Made by a program: the position numbers and the translations under genes. Below the pieces are notes generated by a model. It saw only the letters and a list, made by a program, of their open reading frames with translations. It searched no databases and had not been told where the DNA came from. A stretch of DNA of 38,363 nucleotides from Streptomyces sp. (GTDB lineage Bacteria; Actinomycetota; Actinomycetes; Streptomycetales; Streptomycetaceae), in NCBI RefSeq assembly GCF_019510245.1, contig NZ_JAEKKT010000184.1, positions 1-38,363 on the forward strand, given 5' to 3'. Shown here piece after piece: positions 23,779-34,111 of the stretch. How positions within the stretch are numbered: position 1 is the first letter of the stretch; every line of letters begins with the position of its first letter.

Positions 23779-24645
23779 CTACCTGGGGACCCGGACCACA
23801 CCCTCCTGGATCACGGAAATCGCGAGTGAACCGTCCCGGGTGTAGATCCGCGCCTGGCCGAGCCCGCGGCCGCCGTGCGCGGACGGCGACTCCTGGTCGT
23901 AGAGCAGCCACTCGTCGGCGCGGAACGGCCGGTGGAACCACATGGCGTGGTCGAGGGAGGCGCCCACCACGTCCCCGACCGCCCAGCCGCCGCGGCCGTG
24001 CGCGAGCAGGACGGAGTCGAGGAGGGTCATGTCGGAGACGTAGGTCGCGAGGACGACGTGCAGCAGGGGGTCGTCGGCGAGCTTGCCGTTGGTGCGGAAC
24101 CACACCTGGCTGTGCGGCTCGCGCGGCTCGCCGTACTTGCCGAACGGCGGCTCCTCGACGTACCGCAGGTCGATCGCCTCGCGGGCCTCCAGGAACTTCT
24201 CCACGACGGCCGGATCGAGGTGGTCGTAGTCGCGGAAGCGGTCCGCCGAGGTGGGCAGGGTCGCCGGGTCGGGGGCCGCGGGCATCGGGGCCTGGTGGTC
24301 GAGGCCCTCCTCGTCCAGCTGGAAGGAGGCCGACAGGGCGAAGATCGGCCGGCCGTGCTGGACGGCGATCGCGCGCCGGGTGGTGAAGGAACGGCCGTCG
24401 CGGATGCGCTCGACGGTGTACACGATGGGTGCGCCCGGGTCGCCGGGACGCAGGAAGTACGCGTGCAGCGAGTGGGCGTGCCGGTCCGCCGGGACGGTGC
24501 GCCCGGCGGCGACCAGCGCCTGGGCCGCGACCTGTCCGCCGAAGACGCGCGGGACGACGGCGGACCGGGACTGACCGCGGAAGATGTTCTCCTCGATCTG
24601 CTCCAGGTCGAGCAGGTCGAGGAGATCACTTAGTGCCTGGTTCAT
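23779..24645 (-). CDS. tesB: Acyl-CoA thioesterase II
   Basis: A 288-residue double-hotdog thioesterase that hydrolyses acyl-CoA to free acid and CoA. TesB landmarks are RVFGGQVAAQALVAAGRTV, HSLHAYFLRPGDP, RDGRSFTTRRAIAVQ, the catalytic Asp region YVSDMTLLDS, SLDHAMWFHRPFRADEWLLY and the catalytic Gln in ISVIQEGVV. Full length for the family. AAGG lies six bases before ATG 24645. Together with the upstream acyl-CoA dehydrogenase it forms a fatty-acyl module; the CDF gene follows in the same transcript. Confidence 0.92.
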   Translation of the reverse strand: MNQALSDLLDLLDLEQIEENIFRGQSRSAVVPRVFGGQVAAQALVAAGRTVPADRHAHSLHAYFLRPGDPGAPIVYTVERIRDGRSFTTRRAIAVQHGRPIFALSASFQLDEEGLDHQAPMPAAPDPATLPTSADRFRDYDHLDPAVVEKFLEAREAIDLRYVEEPPFGKYGEPREPHSQVWFRTNGKLADDPLLHVVLATYVSDMTLLDSVLLAHGRGGWAVGDVVGASLDHAMWFHRPFRADEWLLYDQESPSAHGGRGLGQARIYTRDGSLAISVIQEGVVRVPR

Positions 24646-24680
24646 GGCACCTTTTCTACTGGCGGGTTGTTGCGGTGGCC

Positions 24681-25838
24681 CTACAGACCCATGTCCTTCG
24701 CGATGATCGTCTTCATGATCTCGCTGGTGCCGCCGTAGATGCGGTTGACGCGGTTGTCCGCGTACAGGCGCGCGATGGGGTACTCGTTCATGAAGCCGTA
24801 GCCGCCGTGCAGCTGGAGGCAGCGGTCGATCACGCGGTGCGCGACCTCGGTGGTGAACAGCTTGGCGCTGGCGGCCTCGGCGGGGGTCAGCTCACCGGCG
24901 TCGAGAGCCTCCGTCGCCCGGTCGACGACGGCCTCGGCGGCGTCCACCTCGGCCTGGCAGGCGGCCAGCTCGAACTTGGTGTTCTGGAAGGCGGCGACGG
25001 GCTGGCCGAAGACGACGCGCTCCTGCACGTACTGCTTGGCGAACCGGACGGCGGCCTTGGCCTGCGCGTAGGCGCCGAAGGCGATGCCCCAGCGCTCGGA
25101 GGCGAGGTTGTGGCCGAGGTAGTAGAAGCCCTTGTTCTCCTCGCCGAGGAGGTCCTCGACCGGCACCTTGACGTCGACGAACGCGAGCTCGGCGGTGTCG
25201 GAGGTCTTCAGGCCCAGCTTGTCGAGCTTGCGGCCGACCGAGTAGCCCTCCGCCTTCGTGTCGACCACGAACAGGGAGATGCCGTGCCGGCGGTCCTCCT
25301 TGGTGGGCGCGGAGGTCCGGGCGCACACGATCATGCGGTCGGCGTGCACGCCACCCGTGATGAAGGTCTTGGCGCCGTTGAGGACGTAGTGCGTGCCGTC
25401 CTCGCTGAGCTTGGCGGTGGTCTTCATGCCCGCGAGGTCGGAGCCGGTGCCCGGCTCGGTCATCGCGATCGCCCACATCTCCTCGCCGGAGACGAACTTC
25501 GGCAGGTAGCGCTTCTTCTGCTCGTCCGTCGCCAGCAGCTTTATGTACGGCAGGCCGAGCAGCACGTGCACGCCGGAGCCGCCGAAGGCGACGCCCGCGC
25601 GGGCGGTCTCCTCGTACAGGACGGCCTCGAACTTGTAGGAGTCGATGCCGGCGCCGCCGTACTCCTCGTCGACGCGGATACCGAAGACGCCGAGCTCGGC
25701 GAGCTTGTAGTAGAAGTCACGGGGGGCCTGGCCCGCGGCGAACCACTCGTCGTACACGGGTACGACCTCGGCCTCGATGAAGGCGCGGATGGTCTCCCGG
25801 AACGCCTCGTGATCCTCGTCGAACAACGTACGGCGCAC
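24681..25838 (-). CDS. Acyl-CoA dehydrogenase
   Basis: A 385-residue FAD-dependent dehydrogenase that oxidises acyl-CoA to enoyl-CoA. Family motifs are AIAMTEPGTGSDLAGMKTTA (substrate/FAD region), NGAKTFITGG, LGLKTSDTAELAFVDVKVP, QLHGGYGFMNEYPIAR and RIYGGTSEIMKTIIAKDMGL at the C-terminus. It resembles the long- or medium-chain FadE class more than isovaleryl-CoA dehydrogenase. GTG 25838 (VRRTLFDEDHEAFRETIRAF) is preferred because GGAGG lies eight bases upstream and the family aligns from here; the longer frame is Pro/Arg-rich junk. An AAGCGCTT palindrome lies at the promoter. Confidence 0.92.
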   Translation of the reverse strand: MRRTLFDEDHEAFRETIRAFIEAEVVPVYDEWFAAGQAPRDFYYKLAELGVFGIRVDEEYGGAGIDSYKFEAVLYEETARAGVAFGGSGVHVLLGLPYIKLLATDEQKKRYLPKFVSGEEMWAIAMTEPGTGSDLAGMKTTAKLSEDGTHYVLNGAKTFITGGVHADRMIVCARTSAPTKEDRRHGISLFVVDTKAEGYSVGRKLDKLGLKTSDTAELAFVDVKVPVEDLLGEENKGFYYLGHNLASERWGIAFGAYAQAKAAVRFAKQYVQERVVFGQPVAAFQNTKFELAACQAEVDAAEAVVDRATEALDAGELTPAEAASAKLFTTEVAHRVIDRCLQLHGGYGFMNEYPIARLYADNRVNRIYGGTSEIMKTIIAKDMGL

Positions 25839-25865
25839 GGCCGCCACCTCCAGGACTTCGGCATG

Positions 25866-25881
25866 TCTAAGCGCTTGCTCA
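25866..25881. promoter_or_regulatory. Candidate operator before acyl-CoA dehydrogenase
   Basis: On the minus strand TGAGCAAGCGCTTAGA, with the perfect core AAGCGCTT (25869-25876), 28 bases before GTG 25838. Palindromes of this kind are typical TetR-family operators at acyl-CoA dehydrogenase genes. The cognate regulator is not evident here: the adjacent TetR gene has different sites in its own promoter. Confidence 0.4.
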
Positions 25882-25975
25882 GATCCAAGGTACCGGCGGG
25901 TAGGCCGACGGGTCCAGGGCGGGAACCCCGCCGCGGGGGTAACGCTCGTCACGCCTGACGGCAGACCTCCGGCCG

Positions 25976-26575
25976 TCACTCCTCCGCCGCCGCACCGAAG
26001 GCGCCCCTCGCCATGCGGTGCAGGAGGACCGCTGTGGCGCCGCGGCCCGGGAGGGAACCCGGTCGGCCCAAATGCGGGGTGGAGTTCAGGAGGCCGAAGA
26101 CGGAGTGGACCGCCGAGCGGGCCGCGGGCTCGGGGAGCGCCGGGTAGACGCCGCGGACCACCTCCACCCACAGTTCGACGTACTGCCGCTGGAGCTGCCG
26201 CACCAGCTTGCGGTCGCTGTCGCGCAAGCGGTCCAGCTCCCGGTCGTGCAGGGTGATCAGTGGACGGTCGTCGAGGGCGAAGTCGATGTGACCCTCGATG
26301 AGGGAGTCCAGGACCGCCGAGGGCGCGGTGTCCCCGTCGGCCTCCGCCAGGCGGCGCTTGGCCCCCGTCAGCAGCTGCCCGCTGATCCCCACCAGCAGCT
26401 CCGCGAGCATCGCGTCCTTGCCCGCGAAGTGCCGGTAGAGACCGGGCCCGCTGATGCCGACCGCGGCCCCTATCTCGTCCACGCCGACCCCGTGGAAGCC
26501 GCGCTCGGCGAAGAGCCGGGCGGCCTCCTTGAGGATCTGCTCGCGGCGGGTCGGGGCGTCGGTTCTCGTGACCAT
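25976..26575 (-). CDS. TetR-family repressor, probable regulator of the leucine-degradation operon
   Basis: 199 residues. N-terminal TetR helix-turn-helix: RREQILKEAARLFAERGFHG, VGVDEIGAAVGISGPGLYRHFAGKD. The C-terminal ligand domain is all-helical. It is divergent from the carboxylase operon across an 86-bp region holding two matching dyads, so it most likely represses both directions and responds to an acyl-CoA such as an isovaleryl- or methylcrotonyl-CoA species (inference). There is no Shine-Dalgarno before ATG 26575, while a TAGAAT -10 box ends 7 bases upstream, so the mRNA is probably leaderless. Confidence 0.9.
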   Translation of the reverse strand: MVTRTDAPTRREQILKEAARLFAERGFHGVGVDEIGAAVGISGPGLYRHFAGKDAMLAELLVGISGQLLTGAKRRLAEADGDTAPSAVLDSLIEGHIDFALDDRPLITLHDRELDRLRDSDRKLVRQLQRQYVELWVEVVRGVYPALPEPAARSAVHSVFGLLNSTPHLGRPGSLPGRGATAVLLHRMARGAFGAAAEE

Positions 26576-26582
26576 GAAGGCA

Positions 26583-26612
26583 ATTCTAGACAGGGTGGTT
26601 AGCGGTCGTTAA
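26583..26612 (-). promoter_or_regulatory. Promoter of the TetR gene
   Basis: On the minus strand a -10 TAGAAT (26583-26588) and a -35 TTAACG (26607-26612) are separated by 18 bases. The -10 lies so near ATG 26575 that transcription should begin at or next to the start codon. The -35 falls inside one of the two dyad operators, fitting autorepression. Confidence 0.55.
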
Positions 26613-26641
26613 CCTGAAGGCAATGCGTTAACGCTCATTAA
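26599..26641. promoter_or_regulatory. Two matching TetR operator dyads
   Basis: TTAGCGGTCGTTAA (26599-26612) and TTAACGCTCATTAA (26628-26641) fit a common dyad TTARCGNYCRTTAA with centres 29 bp apart. One covers the -35 of the TetR gene. The other lies just upstream of the carboxylase operon's Shine-Dalgarno and start. Confidence 0.65.
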
Positions 26642-26661
26642 CAAGGTGAGGGGATCGCGGC

Positions 26662-28278
26662 ATGGACCAGGCACCGGAGCTGACGAGCGCGGCGGACCCC
26701 GCGTCGGAGGCCTTTCGGGCCAACGAGGAGGCGCACCGCGTCCTCGTCGAGGAGCTGCGCGCCAAGCTCGCCGCGGCCGCGCTCGGCGGCGGCGAGAAGG
26801 CGCGGGCCCGGCACACCGCACGCGGCAAGCTGCTGCCGAGGGACCGGGTGGACGCCCTGCTCGATCCGGGGTCGCCCTTCCTGGAGCTGGCCCCCCTGGC
26901 CGCCGACGGGATGTACGACGGCGCGGCCCCGGCGGCCGGCGTGATCGCCGGGATCGGCCGGGTCAGCGGCCGCGAGTGCGTGATCGTCGCCAACGACGCC
27001 ACGGTCAAGGGCGGCACGTACTACCCGATGACCGTGAAGAAGCACCTGCGGGCGCAGGAGGTGGCGCTCGACAACCGGCTGCCGTGCGTGTACCTGGTCG
27101 ACTCCGGCGGCGCCTTCCTCCCCCTGCAGGACGAGGTCTTCCCGGACCGCGACCACTTCGGGCGGATCTTCTACAATCAGGCCCGGATGTCGGGGGCGGG
27201 CATCCCGCAGATCGCGGCCGTGCTCGGGTCCTGCACCGCCGGTGGCGCGTACGTCCCGGCGATGAGCGACGAGGCGGTCATCGTCCGGAACCAGGGCACG
27301 ATCTTCCTCGGCGGTCCGCCCCTCGTGAAGGCCGCGACCGGCGAGGTCGTCACCGCCGAGGAGCTGGGCGGCGGCGAGGTCCACTCCCGGGTCTCCGGTG
27401 TCACCGACCACCTCGCCGAGGACGACGCGCACGCGCTCAGGATCGTCCGGAACATCGCCGCCACCCTCCCGGCCCGGCGCGCGCTGCCCTGGGAGGTCGC
27501 GCCCGTCACCGAGCCCAAGGTCGACCCCTACGGCCTCTACGGAGCCGTCCCCGTCGACTCCCGCACCCCCTACGACGTCCGCGAGATCATCGCCCGGGTC
27601 GTCGACGGCTCCCGGTTCGCCGAGTTCAAGGCCGAGTTCGGGCAGACCCTGGTCACCGGCTTCGCCCGCATCCACGGCCACCCGGTCGGCATCGTCGCCA
27701 ACAACGGCATCCTCTTCTCCGAGTCGGCCCAGAAGGGCGCCCACTTCATCGAGCTGTGCGACCAGCGCGGCATCCCGCTCGTCTTCCTGCAGAACATCTC
27801 CGGCTTCATGGTCGGCAAGGACTACGAGGCCGGCGGCATCGCCAAGCACGGCGCGAAGATGGTGACGGCGGTGGCCTGCACGAGGGTCCCGAAGCTGACC
27901 GTCGTCGTGGGCGGTTCCTACGGCGCCGGCAACTACTCCATGTGCGGCCGGGCCTACTCCCCCCGCTTCCTGTGGATGTGGCCCAACGCCAAGATCTCGG
28001 TGATGGGCGGCGAGCAGGCCGCCAGCGTGCTGGCCACGGTCAAGCGGGACCAGCTGGAGGCACGGGGAGAGTCCTGGCCGGCCGAGGACGAGGAGGCCTT
28101 CAAGGCGCCCGTCCGCGCCCAGTACGAGCGCCAGGGCAACGCCTACTACGCGACCGCCCGCCTCTGGGACGACGGGGTCATCGACCCCCTCGACACCCGG
28201 CAGGTGCTGGGACTGGCCCTGACGGCCTGTGGCAACGCGCCGCTGGGTGAGCCCCAGTTCGGCGTCTTCCGGATGTGA
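26662..28278 (+). CDS. Acyl-CoA carboxylase carboxyltransferase (methylcrotonyl-CoA carboxylase beta type)
   Basis: 538 residues. Carboxyltransferase subunit that moves CO2 from biotin to the acyl-CoA. Motifs include ARHTARGKLLPRDRVDALLD, VIVANDATVKGGTYYPMTVK, YLVDSGGAFLPLQDEVFPD, GSCTAGGAYVPAMSDE, NISGFMVGKDYEAGGIAKHG and MWPNAKISVMGGEQAA. The long N-terminus, the PLQDEVFPD insert and the neighbours (biotinylated alpha subunit, HMG-CoA lyase, acyl-CoA dehydrogenase) point to 3-methylcrotonyl-CoA carboxylase of leucine degradation rather than propionyl-CoA carboxylase. First gene of the operon; AAGGTGAGGGG precedes the ATG. Confidence 0.92.
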   Translation: MDQAPELTSAADPASEAFRANEEAHRVLVEELRAKLAAAALGGGEKARARHTARGKLLPRDRVDALLDPGSPFLELAPLAADGMYDGAAPAAGVIAGIGRVSGRECVIVANDATVKGGTYYPMTVKKHLRAQEVALDNRLPCVYLVDSGGAFLPLQDEVFPDRDHFGRIFYNQARMSGAGIPQIAAVLGSCTAGGAYVPAMSDEAVIVRNQGTIFLGGPPLVKAATGEVVTAEELGGGEVHSRVSGVTDHLAEDDAHALRIVRNIAATLPARRALPWEVAPVTEPKVDPYGLYGAVPVDSRTPYDVREIIARVVDGSRFAEFKAEFGQTLVTGFARIHGHPVGIVANNGILFSESAQKGAHFIELCDQRGIPLVFLQNISGFMVGKDYEAGGIAKHGAKMVTAVACTRVPKLTVVVGGSYGAGNYSMCGRAYSPRFLWMWPNAKISVMGGEQAASVLATVKRDQLEARGESWPAEDEEAFKAPVRAQYERQGNAYYATARLWDDGVIDPLDTRQVLGLALTACGNAPLGEPQFGVFRM

Positions 28279-28289
28279 GGAGGGGACTC

Positions 28290-30208
<1,919 letters not shown>

Positions 30209-30212
<4 letters not shown>

Positions 30213-31156
30213 CCGCCCCGGAGAGCGCCCTCCCCATGGTCGTCCCGGCCACGGATCTGCCCGCCCGGGTCCGGATCCACGAGGTCGGCGCGCGCGACGG
30301 CCTGCAGAACGAGAAGACGGCCGTACCGACGGCCGTGAAGGCGGAGTTCGTCCACCGCCTGGCCGACGCCGGCCTGACGACGATCGAGGCGACCAGCTTC
30401 GTCCACCCCAAGTGGGTGCCCCAACTGGCGGACGCGGAGGACCTGTTCCCCCGGCTCGCCGATCTCCCGGGGGTCGCCCTCCCCGTCCTGGTCCCCAACC
30501 AGCGGGGTCTGGACCGGGCCCTGGACCTCGGCGCCCGCCGGGTCGCCGTCTTCGCCAGCGCCACCGAGTCCTTCGCCAGGGCCAACCTCAACCGTTCGCT
30601 GGACGAGTCCCTGGCCGTCTTCGACCCGGTCGTCCGGCGGGCCAAGGACGCCGACGTGCACGTCCGCGGCTACGTCTCGATGTGCTTCGGCGACCCCTGG
30701 GAGGGAGCGGTCCCGCTCCACCAGGTGGTCCGGGTCTGCAAGGCGCTGCGCGACATGGGCTGCGACGAGCTGAGCCTCGGCGACACGATCGGCGTGGCCA
30801 CCCCCGGTCACACCCTGGAGCTGCTGTCCCTCCTCAACGAGGAGGGCGTGCCGACGAACGTCATCGGCGTGCACTTCCACGACACCTACGGCCAGGCGCT
30901 CGCCAACACCTACGCGGCCCTGGAACACGGCGTGACGACGATCGACGCGTCCGCCGGCGGGCTCGGCGGCTGCCCGTACGCCAAGTCCGCCACCGGCAAC
31001 CTCGCCACCGAGGACCTGGTCTGGATGCTCCAGGGCCTCGGCATCGAGACCGGAGTCGACCTCGGCGCACTCACCGCCACCAGCGTGTGGATGGCCGAAC
31101 AACTGGGCCGACCCAGCCCGTCCCGTACCGTCCGCGCCCTCTCCCACCAGGAGTGA
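30209..31156 (+). CDS. Hydroxymethylglutaryl-CoA lyase
   Basis: 315 residues. TIM-barrel lyase splitting HMG-CoA into acetoacetate and acetyl-CoA, the last step of leucine breakdown. Motifs: RIHEVGARDGLQNEKTAVPT, TSFVHPKWVPQLADAE, SLGDTIGVATPGH, GVHFHDTYGQALANTYAALE (metal-binding His pair) and the catalytic-Cys loop GLGGCPYAKSATGNLATED. The start ATG overlaps the preceding TGA (ATGA), so translation is coupled; GAGGAGGAG lies just upstream. No gene for the intervening methylglutaconyl-CoA hydratase is present in the cluster. Confidence 0.94.
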
Positions 31157-31161
31157 CGACC

Positions 31162-32322
31162 ATGGACCACCGCCTCTCCCCCGAACTGGAAGAACTCCGC
31201 CGTACGGTGGAGGAGTTCGCGCACGACGTCGTGGCGCCGAAGATCGGCGACTTCTACGAGCGGCACGAGTTCCCGTACGAGATCGTCCGCGAGATGGGCC
31301 GCATGGGCCTGTTCGGCCTGCCGTTCCCCGAGGAGTACGGCGGAATGGGCGGCGACTACCTGGCCCTCGGCATCGCCCTGGAGGAGCTGGCCCGGGTCGA
31401 CTCGTCGGTGGCGATCACGCTCGAGGCGGGGGTCTCGCTCGGTGCCATGCCGATCCACCTCTTCGGCACGCCCGAGCAGAAGCAGGAGTGGCTGCCGCGG
31501 CTCTGCTCCGGCGAGATCCTCGGCGCCTTCGGCCTCACCGAGCCCGACGGCGGCAGCGACGCGGGCGCCACGCGTACGACGGCCCGCCTGGACCCCGCCA
31601 CCGACGAATGGGTGATCAACGGCAGCAAGTGCTTCATCACCAACTCGGGGACGGACATCACGGGTCTGGTCACCGTCACGGCGGTGACCGGCCGCAAGCC
31701 CGACGGCAAGCCGCTGATCTCGTCGATCATCGTCCCCTCCGGTACCCCCGGCTTCACGGTCGCCGCCCCCTACTCCAAGGTCGGCTGGAACGCCTCCGAC
31801 ACCCGTGAGCTGTCCTTCGCCGACGTCCGGGTCCCCGCCGCCAACCTGCTGGGCGAGGAGGGCCGCGGCTACGCCCAGTTCCTCCGCATCCTCGACGAGG
31901 GCCGCATCGCCATCGCGGCCCTGGCCACCGGCCTGGCCCAGGGCTGCGTGGACGAGTCCGTCAAGTACGCGAAGGAACGGCACGCCTTCGGCCGCCCGAT
32001 CGGCGCCAACCAGGCCATCCAGTTCAAGATCGCCGACATGGAGATGAAGGCCCACACGGCCCGCCTGGCCTGGCGGGACGCGGCCTCCCGGCTGGTGGCC
32101 GGCGAGCCCTTCAAGAAGGAGGCGGCCCTCGCCAAGCTGTACTCCTCCACCGTCGCCGTGGACAACGCCCGCGACGCCACCCAGGTCCACGGCGGCTACG
32201 GCTTCATGAACGAGTACCCGGTGGCCCGCATGTGGCGCGACTCCAAGATCCTGGAGATCGGGGAGGGCACGAGCGAGGTGCAGCGGATGCTCATCGCCCG
32301 GGAGCTGGGGCTGGTGAGCTGA
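31162..32322 (+). CDS. acdH: Acyl-CoA dehydrogenase, isovaleryl/branched-chain type
   Basis: 386 residues. FAD flavoprotein oxidising isovaleryl-CoA or other branched-chain acyl-CoA, supplying the carboxylase with 3-methylcrotonyl-CoA. Motifs: FGLPFPEEYGGMGGDYLALG, FGLTEPDGGSDAGATRTTAR, NGSKCFITNSG, KVGWNASDTRELSFADVRVP, QVHGGYGFMNEYPVARMWRD and EIGEGTSEVQRMLIARELGL. The symbol follows the streptomycete acdH gene, which I recall in the same neighbourhood (carboxylase, HMG-CoA lyase, dehydrogenase). Only 5 bases separate it from the lyase gene; AGGAG precedes the ATG. Last gene of the operon, followed by a hairpin. Confidence 0.9.
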   Translation: MDHRLSPELEELRRTVEEFAHDVVAPKIGDFYERHEFPYEIVREMGRMGLFGLPFPEEYGGMGGDYLALGIALEELARVDSSVAITLEAGVSLGAMPIHLFGTPEQKQEWLPRLCSGEILGAFGLTEPDGGSDAGATRTTARLDPATDEWVINGSKCFITNSGTDITGLVTVTAVTGRKPDGKPLISSIIVPSGTPGFTVAAPYSKVGWNASDTRELSFADVRVPAANLLGEEGRGYAQFLRILDEGRIAIAALATGLAQGCVDESVKYAKERHAFGRPIGANQAIQFKIADMEMKAHTARLAWRDAASRLVAGEPFKKEAALAKLYSSTVAVDNARDATQVHGGYGFMNEYPVARMWRDSKILEIGEGTSEVQRMLIARELGLVS

Positions 32323-32341
32323 GGCCGGCCGGCGGCGCGGA

Positions 32342-32365
32342 CTCCGGCACGCCTCGGTGCCGGAG
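32342..32365. terminator. Bidirectional hairpin between convergent genes
   Basis: CTCCGGCAC (32342-32350) and GTGCCGGAG (32357-32365) form a perfect 9-bp stem with a 6-base loop, between the acdH-like gene and the convergent MFS gene. No U-tract. Confidence 0.7.
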
Positions 32366-32394
32366 CATGCTCGCGGCCGCGTCCGCGTCGCGCG

Positions 32395-33975
32395 TCAGCT
32401 CCCCGTGGCCGTGCCCGTGATGTGGTGCGGCCGGTTGCGCACCAGCAGGGCCGAGGCCAGGGCCGCGCACAGGAAAACCGCGGCGACGACGGCCATGCCG
32501 AGGTGGACACCGGAGGTGAAGGCGTCGCCCACCGCGGCGGTCACGCCCGGCGGGGTCGTGCCGTGACCGCCGGTGCCCGTGGAGACGGCGTGCTCGACGG
32601 CGGGCCACGCCGCCCGGGGGACGTGGTGGGCGTCGAGCCGGTCGGGCAGCCGGGACCGGAGCCGGCCGGCGAGCAGGGCGCCGAGGAGCGCGGTGCCGGT
32701 GACGGACCCGATCTGGCGGAAGGCGTTGACGGCTCCGGAGGCCATGCCGGCGTGTTCGTGGGAGACGCTGACCAGCGCGGCGGCGGTGCTCGGCGCGGCC
32801 ACCATCCCGGACGCGGCGCCGAAGAGCACGTACAGCCACCACACCCGGGCGTAGGAGGTGGCCGGCTCCAGCGTGGTGAATCCGGCCGTGGCGGCGGCGC
32901 CGACGAGGAAGCCCACGGTGAGCGGGAGCTTGAAGCCGGTACGCCGGATCACGCGTCCGGTCGCGTAGGCGACGACGACGTAGACGCCGAAGAAGGCCAG
33001 CAGTCGCCAGCCCACGTCCAGGGCGGAGAGGTGCTGGACGCGCTCGTAGAAGAGCACCGAGAGGATGGCCACCCCGGTGAAGCCGAACAGGGAGACGGCA
33101 GCGACGAACATGACGGCGCTGAACGACGCCGACCGGAACAGGCTCATGTCCAGCATGGGGGTGCGGGCGGCCCGCTCGACGAGGACGAATCCGCTCAGGG
33201 CCGCGGCCGCGACGGACCAGGCGATCAGGATCCGGGGGCTGGTGTAGCCGTCGTGTCCGCCTTCGATGAGGGCGTAGACGAGGGCGGCGATGCCGAGGGC
33301 GGCCAGGATCTGCCCGGGGACGTCGAGCTTGCCGGCCGGGCCGCGCGACTCGGTGACGAAGACGGCGGCGGCCATGGTGACGACCGCGAGGGCGGCGGTC
33401 GACAGGAAGACCGTGTTCCAGTGGAAGTGGTCGAGCAGGGTGCCCGCGATCAGCGGGCCGGCGGCGAGCCCGATGCCGGAGGCGGCCGCCCAGGCCGTGA
33501 CGACCTCGGTGCGCCGGTGCGGATCCGGGAAGGCGGCGCCCAGGACGGCCAGGCTGTTGGGCAGGATGAGGGCGCCGCCGAGGCCGGAGACGAGCTGGCC
33601 TGCGATGACGCCTCCGGTCGAGCCCGCGGCGTAGACGGTGAGCGACCCGATGATCATGACCGCGGCCCCGGCGAGGAAGGCGCGCTTGCGGCCGTAGAGG
33701 TTGCCCATGGTGCCGGCGGACATCACCAGGCTGGCCACGAGCAGGGTGTAGGCGGAGGGGATCCAGACGAGGCCGGTCGGGGAGACGTGCAGGTCGTCCT
33801 GGATGGCCGACAGCGCCGACACCGACGCGGTGATCAGCAGGAAGGTCGTCATGGCGCCCAGGCACATCGCGACGAGGGTGACGGCCGCCGCGCGCCGGGA
33901 GGGCTGCTGGGCGGGGAGCCGGCCGTCGGCCGCCGGCTCGAGGCGGCCCGGGGCGGGAGAAGGGGTGGAAACCAT
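32395..33975 (-). CDS. MFS exporter, DHA2 (14-TM) drug:H+ antiporter type
   Basis: 526 residues with about 14 membrane helices. Motif A is GNLYGRKRAFLAGA. Motif C is ASGIGLAAGPLIAGTLLDHF, diagnostic of antiporters. Other family blocks are WIPSAYTLLVASLVMSAGTM and VSGLGGALILPNSLAVLGAA. Proton-driven efflux of a small toxic compound is expected; substrate unknown. GAGGA lies five bases before ATG 33975. It is divergent from an HxlR regulator, and the 136-bp shared region contains a clear dyad operator, so substrate-induced derepression is likely. Confidence 0.92.
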   Translation of the reverse strand: MVSTPSPAPGRLEPAADGRLPAQQPSRRAAAVTLVAMCLGAMTTFLLITASVSALSAIQDDLHVSPTGLVWIPSAYTLLVASLVMSAGTMGNLYGRKRAFLAGAAVMIIGSLTVYAAGSTGGVIAGQLVSGLGGALILPNSLAVLGAAFPDPHRRTEVVTAWAAASGIGLAAGPLIAGTLLDHFHWNTVFLSTAALAVVTMAAAVFVTESRGPAGKLDVPGQILAALGIAALVYALIEGGHDGYTSPRILIAWSVAAAALSGFVLVERAARTPMLDMSLFRSASFSAVMFVAAVSLFGFTGVAILSVLFYERVQHLSALDVGWRLLAFFGVYVVVAYATGRVIRRTGFKLPLTVGFLVGAAATAGFTTLEPATSYARVWWLYVLFGAASGMVAAPSTAAALVSVSHEHAGMASGAVNAFRQIGSVTGTALLGALLAGRLRSRLPDRLDAHHVPRAAWPAVEHAVSTGTGGHGTTPPGVTAAVGDAFTSGVHLGMAVVAAVFLCAALASALLVRNRPHHITGTATGS

Positions 33976-34033
33976 CGTGTCCTCGTCTCAGCCGAGCTGC
34001 GGGTAGCGGGCGGGGCGCCACGGGAGGCCCGAG

Positions 34034-34057
34034 CTGACTTACGGTTGGATAAGTCAG
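34034..34057. promoter_or_regulatory. Dyad operator between MFS exporter and HxlR regulator
   Basis: CTGACTTA (34034-34041) and TAAGTCAG (34050-34057) form a perfect 8-bp inverted repeat with an 8-bp spacer. A further half site AAGTCAG lies at 34090-34096. The dyad overlaps the -35 of the regulator's promoter, as expected for an autoregulating HxlR-type repressor. Confidence 0.65.
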
Positions 34058-34072
34058 CAGTGACGCTATAGG
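34045..34072 (+). promoter_or_regulatory. Probable promoter of the HxlR gene
   Basis: TTGGAT (34045-34050), a 16-base spacer and TATAGG (34067-34072), about 40 bases before ATG 34112. The -35 lies within the dyad operator. Confidence 0.5.
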
Positions 34073-34111
34073 CTGGCTTCGCATGAGGCAAGTCAGGTGG
34101 AGGGTGAAGCG

